From Clostridiales bacterium (GTDB taxonomy: Bacteria > Bacillota_A > Clostridia > Oscillospirales > Oscillospiraceae): a stretch of DNA of 39,581 nucleotides. This document shows, in pieces, positions 8,112-17,635 of the stretch; the stretch's first letter is position 1, and each line of letters starts with the position of its first letter. The notes below the pieces were generated by a model that did no database searches, was not told the origin of the DNA, and worked only from the letters and a program-made list of their open reading frames with translations. The stretch lies in the NCBI GenBank assembly GCA_019410105.1, contig DXTB01000006.1, forward strand, positions 4,637-44,217. The letters are read 5' to 3'. A program made the translations under genes and the position numbers.

Positions 8112-8957
8112 ATGAGACGGCATCTCCTTGCATTGCTTGTGTGTGTTCTGCTCTGCCTGATGGTGCTCCCAGGCACCGCCTCCGCCGACAGCGGGCCCAA
8201 GCCCGCCGTCACCATCACGGTGGTCAACGCCCCGGCGGGGGAGTACTACCTGGATCTGCTCGTCACCGACCCCGGCGACCATGCAAACATCGATCCGGCA
8301 GACTACGACCCCAATCTTCTCCAAGGGCTGCGGGACTGGGAGGTAGACGGCTGGTACCCCGCCCTGGCGGGAGGCACCAGCGTTCCTCTGTTCGGAGATC
8401 TGCGGCCGGGGGAGGACGGTACCCATCGTTTTACCTACTACGGCCTGCCCCGCGCCTTTCGTATCGCCGTCTCCGGCCCAGACGGGGCCCAGGCCACGGA
8501 CGAGCCCTTTACCCGCACGGTGTTCTACACCCATCTGACGTACGACTGGGAGACCAACTCCATTACAAGGGCCACCTCCCCGGCGGGGTTCTACGGCGTC
8601 CAGTTTTTATCCACCCTGGTGCCCACCCTGCTGGTGGAGGGTGGGCTGCTGTGGCTGTTCGGCTTCCGGGCACGCCGGGACTGGCTGGTGTTCCTCGCCG
8701 TCAACCTAGTCACCCAGGCGGGGCTCCACCTGTGGATTGCGGCAGACCTGGTTTCCATCGGCGATTCTGCCCTTCAGTATCTGGTGCTCCTCGTGGCGGA
8801 GGTGCCTATTTTGCTGGTGGAGCTGATTGCCTATGTGTTCCTGCTGAAGGAGTACAGCGGGCTCCGCCGGGCGGCCTACGCCGCCTGCGCCAATATCGCC
8901 AGCTATGCCGTGGGTTATCTTCCTCTCCACTGGGCGGTGGAATTTCTGGCCCGGTGA
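8112..8957 (+). CDS. Exported multi-pass membrane protein of unknown function
   Basis: 281 residues, family not recognised. A signal peptide ends near TASA (about residue 25). An extracytoplasmic region of roughly 130 residues rich in aromatic and acidic residues follows, then four or five hydrophobic segments in the second half (beginning FLSTLVPTLLVEGGLLWLFG). Basic residues (FRARRDW) follow the first of these, giving a cytoplasmic loop. ATG at 8112 has GAAGGAGGGAGG upstream; an in-frame ATG at 8076 lacks one. It lies between the hydratase and the zinc importer, with promoters on neither gene pointing clearly to joint regulation. Confidence 0.75.
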   Translation: MRRHLLALLVCVLLCLMVLPGTASADSGPKPAVTITVVNAPAGEYYLDLLVTDPGDHANIDPADYDPNLLQGLRDWEVDGWYPALAGGTSVPLFGDLRPGEDGTHRFTYYGLPRAFRIAVSGPDGAQATDEPFTRTVFYTHLTYDWETNSITRATSPAGFYGVQFLSTLVPTLLVEGGLLWLFGFRARRDWLVFLAVNLVTQAGLHLWIAADLVSIGDSALQYLVLLVAEVPILLVELIAYVFLLKEYSGLRRAAYAACANIASYAVGYLPLHWAVEFLAR

Positions 8958-8967
8958 GAAGATTTGT

Positions 8968-8996
8968 TTTACACGGGCGGCAAAATACGGTATAAT
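8968..8996 (+). promoter_or_regulatory. Predicted strong promoter of the zinc importer operon
   Basis: TTTACA (8968-8973), 17-base spacer and a perfect TATAAT (8991-8996). The expected start of transcription, about 9003, falls inside the large dyad at 8998-9030. Confidence 0.78.
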
Positions 8997-8997
8997 A

Positions 8998-9030
8998 CGA
9001 TATGCCGGGTAGGAATTACCCGGCGTATCG
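8998..9030 (+). promoter_or_regulatory. Large dyad over the znu transcription start (operator or leader hairpin)
   Basis: Arms CGATATGCCGGGTA (8998-9011) and TACCCGGCGTATCG (9017-9030) pair over 14 positions with one T-G wobble around the loop GGAAT. The dyad begins one base after the -10 box and is followed by CCTGTTTTATT. Its position fits a repressor operator (a Zur-like role would be expected). The T-rich tail would also allow an early terminator/attenuator, though RNA starting near 9003 would keep only the inner part of the stem. Confidence 0.6.
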
Positions 9031-9058
9031 CCTGTTTTATTGAGATAAGGGGAAGTAT

Positions 9059-9946
9059 ATGAAAAAAATCCTTGCGGGAGCGTGTCTGTTTGGCCTTCTG
9101 CTCTCTGCCTGTACTCCTGCCGCCGAACCGGGGGACGACGGCACGCTTCACATCCTGGCCACCACCTACCCGGTCTACCTGTTCACCACAGCGGTGACCG
9201 AGGGGGCGGAGGATGTGGAGGTAAGCCTGCTGGTCAACCAGCCCACCTCCTGCCTCCACGACTACACGCTCACCGTCAGTGACATGAGGGCCATCGAGAA
9301 GGCCGATGTGCTTGTGATGAACGGTGCGGGGCTGGAGGACTTTATGGGCGACGCCCTGGCGGCCTCTGACGCGGCGGTGATCGACTGCTCGGAGGGCATT
9401 GAGCTCCTGCCCGCCCTGGGCCACGAGGGCCACGACCATGACACCGAGTACGACCCCCACATCTGGATGTGTGAAGAGTCAGCACTGGTTATGATGAATA
9501 ATATTCTTCATGGCTTAGGGGCGTTGGACGAGAAAAATCTGGATTGCTACCGTGAAAATGCCGCTGCGGCTGCGGCCTTGGTGCCAGAAGATGACGCACG
9601 AATGGAAAACCTAGCCTGTCCTTATCTGATCACGTTCCACGACGGGTTTCAGTATTTTGCTCTGGACAACGGCCTGAACCTACTGAAGTCCATCGAGGAG
9701 GAGGAGGGGGCGGAGGCCTCCGCAGCTGAGATCCAGGAGGTTGTGGATCTGGTGAGAGAATATGAAATTCCAGCTATCTTTACCGAGCGCAATGGCTCTG
9801 AAGCTACCGCCCGGGCTATTTCCCGGGAGACCGGCTGTGCGGTGTACCAACTGGACATGATCATGAGCGGCGACGGCACGGGCATCCAGCCCTACCTCGA
9901 CGCCATGCAGAAAAATATCGACACCATCGCGGAGGCATTGGGATGA
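9059..9946 (+). CDS. znuA: Zinc-type ABC transporter substrate-binding lipoprotein
   Basis: 295 residues of the ZnuA/TroA cluster 9 family. Lipobox LSAC gives Cys18. The body begins LHILATTYPVYLFTTAV, close to the family's usual start. Likely metal ligands are the His in SCLHDYTLT, the His in DPHIWM, the His in FHDGFQYFA and the acidic residue in FTERNGSEA. A histidine/acidic loop, GHEGHDHDTEYDPH, favours zinc over manganese, as such loops are typical of ZnuA. RBS AAGGGGAA before ATG 9059. The stop overlaps the ATPase ATG (ATGA), so the three genes form one operon. Regulation is probably through the dyad at 8998-9030. Confidence 0.9.
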   Translation: MKKILAGACLFGLLLSACTPAAEPGDDGTLHILATTYPVYLFTTAVTEGAEDVEVSLLVNQPTSCLHDYTLTVSDMRAIEKADVLVMNGAGLEDFMGDALAASDAAVIDCSEGIELLPALGHEGHDHDTEYDPHIWMCEESALVMMNNILHGLGALDEKNLDCYRENAAAAAALVPEDDARMENLACPYLITFHDGFQYFALDNGLNLLKSIEEEEGAEASAAEIQEVVDLVREYEIPAIFTERNGSEATARAISRETGCAVYQLDMIMSGDGTGIQPYLDAMQKNIDTIAEALG

Positions 9947-10728
9947 GCGTACACAAGCACGGAACCACAGGGCCCGGCTGTGCCGGTACCTGCTGTCTGA
10001 AAGCCACCGACCTTGGGGTGAGTTTCGGCGGGGAGGAAGTATTGAGAGATGTTTCCTTCCACCTGCACTGCGGGGAGATCGTGGCCCTTATCGGCCCCAA
10101 CGGGGCGGGAAAGAGCTCTCTTTTCCGTACTATCCTGGGACAGGTGCCTCACACCGGAACCATTGAGTTCCAACGGGCAGGGGGCGACAAGACCCGGCCG
10201 CTGATCGGCTACGTGCCTCAGTCTCCCAGCTTTGACCGGGGAGACCCGGTCAGCGTGTTCGACTTCTTCTCCGCCGCTATCTCCCGCTATCCGGTGTTCC
10301 TGCCCTCCCCCCGGAGCCTGCGGGCCAGAGTGGGTGCATGTCTGGCCCGGGTGCATGGGGAGAGCCTGCTGGACCGGCGGATTGGGGCCCTCTCCGGCGG
10401 CGAGCTCCAGCGTGTGCTGCTGGCCCTGGCGCTGGAGCCGCTGCCCCACATTCTGGTGCTGGATGAGCCCCTCTCAGGCGTGGACATTGACGGGGAGAAG
10501 CAGCTTCTGGACATGTTGGACGAGATCCGTACCCGCTATGACCTGTCCATCCTCCTGTCCACCCACGACTTCGCCACCCTGGGCCAGTTTGCCGACAAGG
10601 TGATTCTCCTCAAGGGCACGGTGCTGCGGGTGGGGCCGCCGGATGAGGTGCTGGCCTCGCCGGAGTTCCAGGAGGTCTTTCACCTGAACCTGGGGAAAGG
10701 GAACCTGGGGAAAGGAGGGAGGGGCTGA
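9943..10728 (+). CDS. znuC: Zinc-type ABC transporter ATP-binding protein
   Basis: A 261-residue ABC ATPase: Walker A GPNGAGKSS, signature LSGGELQRVLLALAL, Walker B ILVLDEPLSGVD, switch histidine in STHDFATLG. The closest family is ZnuC/MntB, as expected from its partners. The N-terminus carries an unusual short metal-binding-looking stretch (HKHGTTGPGCAGTCC) before the first beta strand; whether it binds zinc is unknown. The 4-base ATGA overlap with znuA and the ATG/TGA overlap with the permease gene indicate translational coupling. It energises import from the cytoplasmic face. Confidence 0.92.
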   Translation: MSVHKHGTTGPGCAGTCCLKATDLGVSFGGEEVLRDVSFHLHCGEIVALIGPNGAGKSSLFRTILGQVPHTGTIEFQRAGGDKTRPLIGYVPQSPSFDRGDPVSVFDFFSAAISRYPVFLPSPRSLRARVGACLARVHGESLLDRRIGALSGGELQRVLLALALEPLPHILVLDEPLSGVDIDGEKQLLDMLDEIRTRYDLSILLSTHDFATLGQFADKVILLKGTVLRVGPPDEVLASPEFQEVFHLNLGKGNLGKGGRG

Positions 10729-11552
10729 TGGATTTCCTGGCCGGGCTCCTGGAGCCCTTTCACTGGCAGTTCATGCGCAACGCCCTGCTGGCGGTGCTGG
10801 TAATCTCGCCGCTGTTCGGCCTGCTCTCCACCATGGTGGTCACAAGCCGTATGTCGTTCTTCTCCGACGCGCTGGGCCACTCCGCCTTTACCGGCATTGC
10901 CATCGGCACCCTGTGCGGCCTGGCCGATCCCCTGTGGATGGCGGTGCTGTTGGCGGCGGTGTTTGCCCTGCTGTTCACCTATGTGCGCCGAAAGTCCAAT
11001 ATGGCCAGCGACACGGTTATCGGCGTCTTTTCCTCTACCGCCGTGGCCCTGGGTATCTTTATTGCCACCTTCGGCGGCGGCAGCTTCACCCAGTACAACA
11101 GCCTGCTCATCGGTGACATTCTCAGCGTGGAGCCCGCCAAGATCGCCCTGCTGGCGGTGATCCTTTTGGTTGTGGTACTGCTGTGGCTGTGCTCCTTCAA
11201 TCAGCTCATGCTGTCCTCCATCCACCCTGCCCTGGCGGACAGCCGGGGGGTGGGGGTGTTCTGGCAGGAGGCGGTGTTCTCCGCCGCCATCGCCGTGGTG
11301 GTCACGGTATCCATGACCTGGGTGGGTCTGCTGGTCATTAACTCCCTGCTGGTGCTCCCGGCGGCAGCCGCCCGGAATGTGGCCCGGAACATGCGGCAGT
11401 ATCACCTGTTCTCCTTGCTTGGGGCGGTGATCTCCGGCCTGGCGGGGCTGATGACCTCCTATTATATCGGCTCTTCCGCCGGGGCGTCCATCACCCTCTA
11501 TCTGGCGGTTTGGTTTGCCGTCACCTTTCTCCTGCGAAAAAAGTGTATATAA
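10728..11552 (+). CDS. znuB: Zinc-type ABC transporter permease (ABC-3 family)
   Basis: 274 residues with about eight hydrophobic segments. The ABC-3 signatures are MSFFSDALGHSAFTGIAIG near the N-terminus and VVTVSMTWVGLLVINSLLVLPAAAAR in the second half (shown as the segment about 185-210). It forms the membrane channel for the metal delivered by the upstream lipoprotein. ATG at 10728 overlaps the ATPase stop by one base. A very strong hairpin follows directly after its stop. Confidence 0.92.
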   Translation: MDFLAGLLEPFHWQFMRNALLAVLVISPLFGLLSTMVVTSRMSFFSDALGHSAFTGIAIGTLCGLADPLWMAVLLAAVFALLFTYVRRKSNMASDTVIGVFSSTAVALGIFIATFGGGSFTQYNSLLIGDILSVEPAKIALLAVILLVVVLLWLCSFNQLMLSSIHPALADSRGVGVFWQEAVFSAAIAVVVTVSMTWVGLLVINSLLVLPAAAARNVARNMRQYHLFSLLGAVISGLAGLMTSYYIGSSAGASITLYLAVWFAVTFLLRKKCI

Positions 11553-11594
11553 GCAAGAGCACCGCGGAAGCCAGCTTCCGCGGTGCTCTTGCTT
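11551..11594. terminator. Strong bidirectional terminator between znuB and fprA
   Basis: A perfect 20-bp inverted repeat (11551-11570 and 11575-11594) with loop CCAG, followed by GCTTTTT on the + strand. The minus-strand gene ends at 11600, so the same hairpin can end both convergent transcripts. Confidence 0.88.
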
Positions 11595-11599
11595 GCTTT

Positions 11600-12814
11600 T
11601 TATACCTGAATCGAATCCACGAGGGCGTCGGCCAGGGCATCCAGCTCCACGGCCTTGTCGTCGGAGAGAGAGGAGGCCATACTCAACCGCTCGTTGAGGA
11701 CGGTCATGTTTTTCATCTCCTCATCGATGAACTTCTGCATGAGATCTCCGGACTTGCAGGCCCAGGAGCCGTTCTCGATAAGGGCGAAGGTGCGGTTCTG
11801 GAGGTTGAGGGCCTTCATGTCCTCCAGGAAGTTCTTCATCACCGGGTAGATGCCCAGGTTATAGGTGACGGAGGCCAGTACGATATGGCTGTACTTGAAG
11901 GCTTCGGAGATCAGGTAGGACACGTGGGTGTTGGACACGTCGTACACCGACACGTTGGTAACGCCCTTCTCGCACAGACTGGCGGCCAGGGCCTGGGCGG
12001 CGGCCTCGGTGTTGCCGTACATGGAGGCGTAGGCGATCATGACGCCCTTTTCCTCCGGCTCATAGCGGCTCCACTTGTCGTACTTGTCGATGAAGTAGCC
12101 CAGATCCTTGCGCCACACGGGCCCGTGGAGGGGGCAGATGAACTTGATCTGGTCCAGAATGCCGGCGGCCTTGCCCAGCAGCAGTTGGATGTGGGGGCCG
12201 TACTTGCCCACGATGTTGGTGAGGTAGCGGCGGGCCTCGTCAATCCAGTCCCGGTCGAAGTTGACCTCGTCGGCGAAGAGCTTGCCGTCCAGGGCGATGA
12301 AGGAGCCAAAGGCGTCGGCGGAGAAGAGCGCGCCGTTGGTGGTGTCAAAGGTGACCATCGCCTCGGGCCAGTGGACCATGGGGGCACCCACGAAGGTGAC
12401 GGTGTGCTTGCCAAAGCAGTGGGTGTCCCCCTCCTTCACCTCGACACACTCGTGCTCGTCGGGGTGGAAGCCGAACTGCCGCATGAGCATGAAGGACTTC
12501 TCAGTGGAGATCACCTTCACCTTGGGGTAGCGGCGGAGGATCTGCTCCACGCTGGCTCCGTGGTCGGGCTCCATGTGGTTGACCACCAGCCAGTCCAGGG
12601 GCTTGTCGCCCAGCAGGTGGTCCAGGTTATCCTGGAGCTGGCGGTAGGCGGACCAGTCTACCGTGTCGAAGAGGACGGACTGCTCGTCCAGCAGCAGATA
12701 GGCGTTGTAGGAAACCCCCCTGGGGATGGGGTGGATGTTTTCAAACAGGTGGAGCCGGTGGTCGTTGGCCCCCACCCAATACAGATCGTCGGTTACCTTG
12801 CGCACGCAATACAT
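11600..12814 (-). CDS. fprA: Flavodiiron protein (A-type flavoprotein, O2/NO reductase)
   Basis: A 404-residue class A flavodiiron protein: metallo-beta-lactamase-like diiron domain (1-250) followed by a flavodoxin domain (about 256-400, FMN loop SMYGNT 264-269). All expected iron ligands are seen: His80, Glu82, Asp84, His85 (HMEPDH), His148, Asp167 and His230. These enzymes reduce O2 to water or NO to N2O in the cytoplasm of anaerobes and take electrons from rubredoxin. No rubredoxin or flavin reductase domain is fused here. The gene 21 bases upstream encodes a protein ending in a rubredoxin, which makes it the likely donor. RBS AAGGAGG before ATG 12814. Confidence 0.95.
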   Translation of the reverse strand: MYCVRKVTDDLYWVGANDHRLHLFENIHPIPRGVSYNAYLLLDEQSVLFDTVDWSAYRQLQDNLDHLLGDKPLDWLVVNHMEPDHGASVEQILRRYPKVKVISTEKSFMLMRQFGFHPDEHECVEVKEGDTHCFGKHTVTFVGAPMVHWPEAMVTFDTTNGALFSADAFGSFIALDGKLFADEVNFDRDWIDEARRYLTNIVGKYGPHIQLLLGKAAGILDQIKFICPLHGPVWRKDLGYFIDKYDKWSRYEPEEKGVMIAYASMYGNTEAAAQALAASLCEKGVTNVSVYDVSNTHVSYLISEAFKYSHIVLASVTYNLGIYPVMKNFLEDMKALNLQNRTFALIENGSWACKSGDLMQKFIDEEMKNMTVLNERLSMASSLSDDKAVELDALADALVDSIQV

Positions 12815-12835
12815 TGCGATTCCTCCTTCTGTTCG

Positions 12836-14749
12836 TTAGGCCTCAATGAACTGGTCCTTGCCCTCGGCGCACTCGGGGCAGACCCAGTCCTCGGGCAGGT
12901 TCTCAAACAGGGTGCCGGGGGCGATCTCGGCGTCCTCGTCGCCCAGCTCAGGGATGTACTCATAGCCGCAGCCGCCGCAGACATAGCGCTTGCCGATGGG
13001 CTCGGGCTTGGGGGCGGGAGGCCGCTTCATCTTCACCATGGGGGGCGCCGGCTGCTTCTCACCGGTGTCCAGGGCGGCGGCCAGCAGGGGCAGGATCTCG
13101 TTGACATCGCCCACGATGCCGTAGTCGCAGTTCTTGAAGATAGGGGCGTTGCCATTCTTATTGATGGCCACGATGGTGGAGGCGTCCTTGATGCCCTTCA
13201 GATGCTGGGTGGCGCCCGAGATACCGCAGGCGATGTATAGGTTGCCGGTAAACTTCTGGCCGGACATGCCTACATAGCGGCTCAGAGGAACATATTTGAG
13301 CGTCTCGGCCACCGGGCGGGAGGAACCCACCGCGGCGCCGGCAGCTTTCGCCAGGTTCTCAATGAGCTTCATGTTCTTCTTGTCGCCGATACCCTTACCG
13401 GCAGAGACCACCCGCTCAGCCTGGTTGATGGGGGTGTCCATGGGGATGCCCACGGTAAAGTCGTGTCCGTCCTTCTTCAGTGCCTCCACCAGGGCGGCCA
13501 CCTTGTCCTCGGACGCTCCGTCCCGGAAAAGCTGGCGCTTGCGCACGCCGGTGATGGGGGCGGGCTTTTTGGCTACAGAGCGGCTGCCGCCGCCGCTACC
13601 CTTGGAGATTTTGCCGATGAGATGGGAGGCAATAACCACCCGCTGAATCTCATTGGTGCCCTCGTAGATGGTGGTGATCTTGGCGTCGCGGTACATCCGC
13701 TCCACGTCCATACCTTTGAGGAAACCAGTGCCGCCGAAGATCTGCACCGCGTCGTTGGTGACCTCCAGGGCAATGTCCGAGGCGTACATCTTGGCCATGG
13801 CGGACTCCATGCCGTAGGGCTCGTGGTGCTCCTTCAGCTCGGCGGCGGAGTAGATGAGGAACCGGGCGCAGCGCAGCTTGGTGGCCATGTCCGCCAGCTT
13901 GAAGGCCAGGGACTGCTGGGCGGCGATGGGCTTGCCGAACTGAACCCGCTCCTTGGAGTACTCCAGGGCGGACTCATAGGCCCCCTGGGCGATGCCCAGG
14001 GCCTGGGCTGCGATGCCGATACGGCCGCCGTCGAGGGTGGCCATGGCGATTTTGAAGCCGTCACCCTCCTTGCCCAGCAGGTTTTCCTTGGGTACCTTCA
14101 CATCATTAAAGATCAACTCAGCGGTAGAGGAGGAACGGATACCCATCTTGTCATAGTGGTCGCCAAACTCGAATCCCTTCCAGCCCTTCTCCACAATGAA
14201 GGCGGAGATGCCCCGGGTGCCGATGTCCGGGGTGGTGACGGCAAAGACCACATAGGTGTCCGCCTTGGGGGCGTTGGTGATGAAGATTTTGCCGCCGTTG
14301 AGCAGCCAGTGGTCGCCCTTGTCCACGGCGGTGGTCTCGGTGCCGCCGGCATCGGAGCCGGCGTTGGGCTCGGTGAGGCCGAAGGCGCCAATTTTTTCAC
14401 CTCTGGCCAGGGGCACCAGATATTTCTTCTTCTGCTCCTCGGTGCCGAAGGCGAAGATCGGCCAGGAGCCAAGGGACACGTGGGCGGATAGAATCACGCC
14501 CGTGCCGCCGTCTACCCGGGACAGCTCCTCCACGGCGATGGCGTAGCTAATGGCATCCAGCCCCGCGCCGCCGTACTCCTTGGGGTAGGGGATACCCATC
14601 AGGCCCAGCTCCCCCAGTTTTTTTACGGCTTCGGCCGGAAACTCATTGGCCTGATCCAGGGAGAAGGCGATGGGCTTGACCTCCTCTTCGGCGAAGGCGC
14701 GGATCTTGGCGCGCAACTGTTCATGCGCTTGGGTCGTCTGGAACAACAT
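12836..14749 (-). CDS. Acyl-CoA dehydrogenase / ETF-alpha FAD domain / rubredoxin fusion protein
   Basis: 637 residues in three redox domains. Residues 1-380 are a complete acyl-CoA dehydrogenase of the short-chain/butyryl type: FAD/substrate block [13 protein letters not shown] (121-133), catalytic base Glu363 in YEGTNEIQ. After a Ser/Gly/Lys/Pro linker (381-405), residues about 411-560 match the C-terminal FAD domain of ETF-alpha: RVVSAGKGI (446-454), VGSSRP (474-479), [10 protein letters not shown] (510-519), [11 protein letters not shown] (528-538). The N-terminal ETF-alpha domain and all of ETF-beta are missing. A Pro/Lys linker leads to a rubredoxin (587-637) with Cys591, Cys594, Cys624 and Cys627. 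Electron flow substrate to FAD to FAD to iron is implied, then to the adjacent flavodiiron protein. Its promoter carries the palindrome shared with the Rrf2 gene. Confidence 0.93.
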   Translation of the reverse strand: MLFQTTQAHEQLRAKIRAFAEEEVKPIAFSLDQANEFPAEAVKKLGELGLMGIPYPKEYGGAGLDAISYAIAVEELSRVDGGTGVILSAHVSLGSWPIFAFGTEEQKKKYLVPLARGEKIGAFGLTEPNAGSDAGGTETTAVDKGDHWLLNGGKIFITNAPKADTYVVFAVTTPDIGTRGISAFIVEKGWKGFEFGDHYDKMGIRSSSTAELIFNDVKVPKENLLGKEGDGFKIAMATLDGGRIGIAAQALGIAQGAYESALEYSKERVQFGKPIAAQQSLAFKLADMATKLRCARFLIYSAAELKEHHEPYGMESAMAKMYASDIALEVTNDAVQIFGGTGFLKGMDVERMYRDAKITTIYEGTNEIQRVVIASHLIGKISKGSGGGSRSVAKKPAPITGVRKRQLFRDGASEDKVAALVEALKKDGHDFTVGIPMDTPINQAERVVSAGKGIGDKKNMKLIENLAKAAGAAVGSSRPVAETLKYVPLSRYVGMSGQKFTGNLYIACGISGATQHLKGIKDASTIVAINKNGNAPIFKNCDYGIVGDVNEILPLLAAALDTGEKQPAPPMVKMKRPPAPKPEPIGKRYVCGGCGYEYIPELGDEDAEIAPGTLFENLPEDWVCPECAEGKDQFIEA

Positions 14750-14767
14750 GTTGCTTCCTCCTTACAC

Positions 14768-14796
14768 ATAATTAAAAGTGGATAAAATTAGTCCAA
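14768..14796 (-). promoter_or_regulatory. Predicted promoter of the acyl-CoA dehydrogenase fusion operon
   Basis: Minus strand: TTGGAC (14791-14796), 17-base spacer and a poor -10 AATTAT (14768-14773), close to the start codon at 14749. The leader is therefore very short, with GGAGGAAG as ribosome site. A 17-bp palindrome covers the -35 box and most of the spacer. Confidence 0.55.
14779..14795. promoter_or_regulatory. 17-bp palindrome, candidate Rrf2 operator (fusion-gene promoter copy)
   Basis: Minus-strand sequence TGGACTAATTTTATCCA, a dyad of TGGA...TCCA with AA/TT inside. It is 14/17 identical to the palindrome in the promoter of the Rrf2 regulator gene at 15264-15280 and lies at nearly the same place relative to the -35 box. 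Binding here would block RNA polymerase. Confidence 0.6.
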
Positions 14797-14812
14797 TTTG
14801 TAGGCGAAAAAA

Positions 14813-15217
14813 TCAGTCTGCCGGACCCAAAATGTCCTCCAAAGTGTGGGCCTTCAGTTCCGCATTCAGCTTTTCCTGAATGCCTGTCAGATGGCAGTGA
14901 ACCGTACAGCCGCCATGGCTGGCCCGCCAGGGACAGGAATAGGTGGGATCCATACAACTGCTTAGGCGGGAATCCTCTCCCATAGCGGTCATCAGGTCGT
15001 AGAGAGTGACCCGGTTGAGCTCTGCCGACAGGCGACAGCCACCTTCGGCGCCGCGGGCTACCTCCACAAATCCGGCCCTGGCAAGCTTTTTGAGAATCTT
15101 GTGTGCAAAGGACTGGGGGACCAGCTCCCGCTCCGCCGCCTCCGCCGCTGTACGGCGCTCCCCATCCCGCAGGGTGCGCAGCAGGCGCAGGGCATAATCG
15201 GTTTCGCGGGTAATCAC
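14813..15217 (-). CDS. Rrf2-family transcriptional regulator with likely Fe-S cysteines
   Basis: A 134-residue Rrf2 protein with an N-terminal winged helix (MITRETDYALRLL, then VPQSFAHKILKKLARAGFVE, and the wing GAEGGCRLS). The sensor loop carries Cys88, Cys95, Cys104, His107 and Cys108, resembling the three-cysteine-plus-histidine [2Fe-2S] site of IscR/NsrR, though spacings differ. Members of this kind sense iron-sulfur status, NO or redox state. GTG start at 15217 with AAAGGAG upstream. It precedes the acyl-CoA dehydrogenase fusion gene on the same strand with its own promoter, and both promoters share a palindrome. That supports autoregulation and control of the redox operon. Confidence 0.88.
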   Translation of the reverse strand: MITRETDYALRLLRTLRDGERRTAAEAAERELVPQSFAHKILKKLARAGFVEVARGAEGGCRLSAELNRVTLYDLMTAMGEDSRLSSCMDPTYSCPWRASHGGCTVHCHLTGIQEKLNAELKAHTLEDILGPAD

Positions 15218-15251
15218 AGCCGCTCCACTCCTTTCTGATTGGTCTGGCTAC

Positions 15252-15280
15252 AACATATCATTTTGGATAAAGTTTGTCAA
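15252..15280 (-). promoter_or_regulatory. Predicted promoter of the Rrf2 regulator gene
   Basis: Minus strand: perfect TTGACA (15275-15280), 17-base spacer, TATGTT (15252-15257), 35 bases before the GTG start. Confidence 0.75.
15264..15280. promoter_or_regulatory. 17-bp palindrome, candidate Rrf2 operator (autoregulatory copy)
   Basis: Minus-strand TTGACAAACTTTATCCA fits the symmetric pattern TNGANAAANTTTNTCNA and contains the whole -35 box. It shares 14 of 17 bases with the copy at 14779-14795. Confidence 0.62.
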
Positions 15281-15315
15281 GTATAATTTTCCAAAATCGT
15301 CACAATGTAAAAAAA

Positions 15316-15343
15316 CGCGCGGCATGTTTTGGCATGCCGCGCG
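15316..15343 (-). terminator. Terminator of the pyrophosphatase gene
   Basis: Stem CGCGCGGCATG (15316-15326) with CATGCCGCGCG (15333-15343), loop of 6. On the minus strand it is followed by seven T (15309-15315). It ends the pyrophosphatase transcript 15 bases after its stop. Confidence 0.88.
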
Positions 15344-15358
15344 CTGAGGTCAGGATTT

Positions 15359-17470
<2,112 letters not shown>

Positions 17471-17493
17471 CTTTCCCCACTCCTTTTTTCTTT

Positions 17494-17518
17494 GGAAGCC
17501 TTGTAACACAAGGCTTCC
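17494..17518 (-). promoter_or_regulatory. Leader hairpin just upstream of the pyrophosphatase ribosome site
   Basis: GGAAGCCTTG (17494-17503) and CAAGGCTTCC (17509-17518) form an 11-bp stem with a 3-base loop, about 10 bases before the AAGGAG. On the minus strand it is followed by A-rich sequence, not T, so it is not a terminator. It may protect the 5' end or affect translation. Confidence 0.55.
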
Positions 17519-17537
17519 AGCGTTAAGAGACAATATA

Positions 17538-17567
17538 ATATTAACGCAAAAAGGGGTGATTTGGCAA
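17538..17567 (-). promoter_or_regulatory. Predicted promoter region of the pyrophosphatase gene, inside a GCGTTAA dyad
   Basis: Minus strand: TTGCCA (17562-17567), 18-base spacer, TAATAT (17538-17543). GCGTTAA arms at 17520-17526 and 17541-17547 form an inverted repeat around the predicted start region. The word GCGTTAATATTA here (17536-17547) differs by one base from GCGTTAAGATTA in the trkA promoter. Confidence 0.45.
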
Positions 17568-17583
17568 GTATATCTTAAGATAA

Positions 17584-17615
17584 GAAAGCGTCAAATCCTA
17601 GGATTTGACGCTTTC
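17584..17615 (-). terminator. Perfect 32-bp palindrome, terminator of trkAH
   Basis: Bases 17584-17615 are a fully symmetric palindrome centred on CCTAGG, with outer arms GAAAGCGTC/GACGCTTTC. It lies 20 bases past the trkH stop and is followed on the minus strand by CTTATCTT. It probably ends the potassium-uptake transcript. Confidence 0.75.
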
Positions 17616-17635
17616 GACAAAAACGAATGATTGGT

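Noticed and set aside
11510..13240. A 576-codon frame opposite the flavodiiron gene
   Set aside because: It runs through the strong terminator and across two real minus-strand genes; its Val/Gly/His composition is that of an antisense shadow.
12836..14749. Reading the fusion as two or three genes joined by error
   Set aside because: The frame is continuous with natural Ser/Gly/Pro-rich linkers, there are no internal ribosome sites at the joins, and all domains keep their key residues in the same frame.
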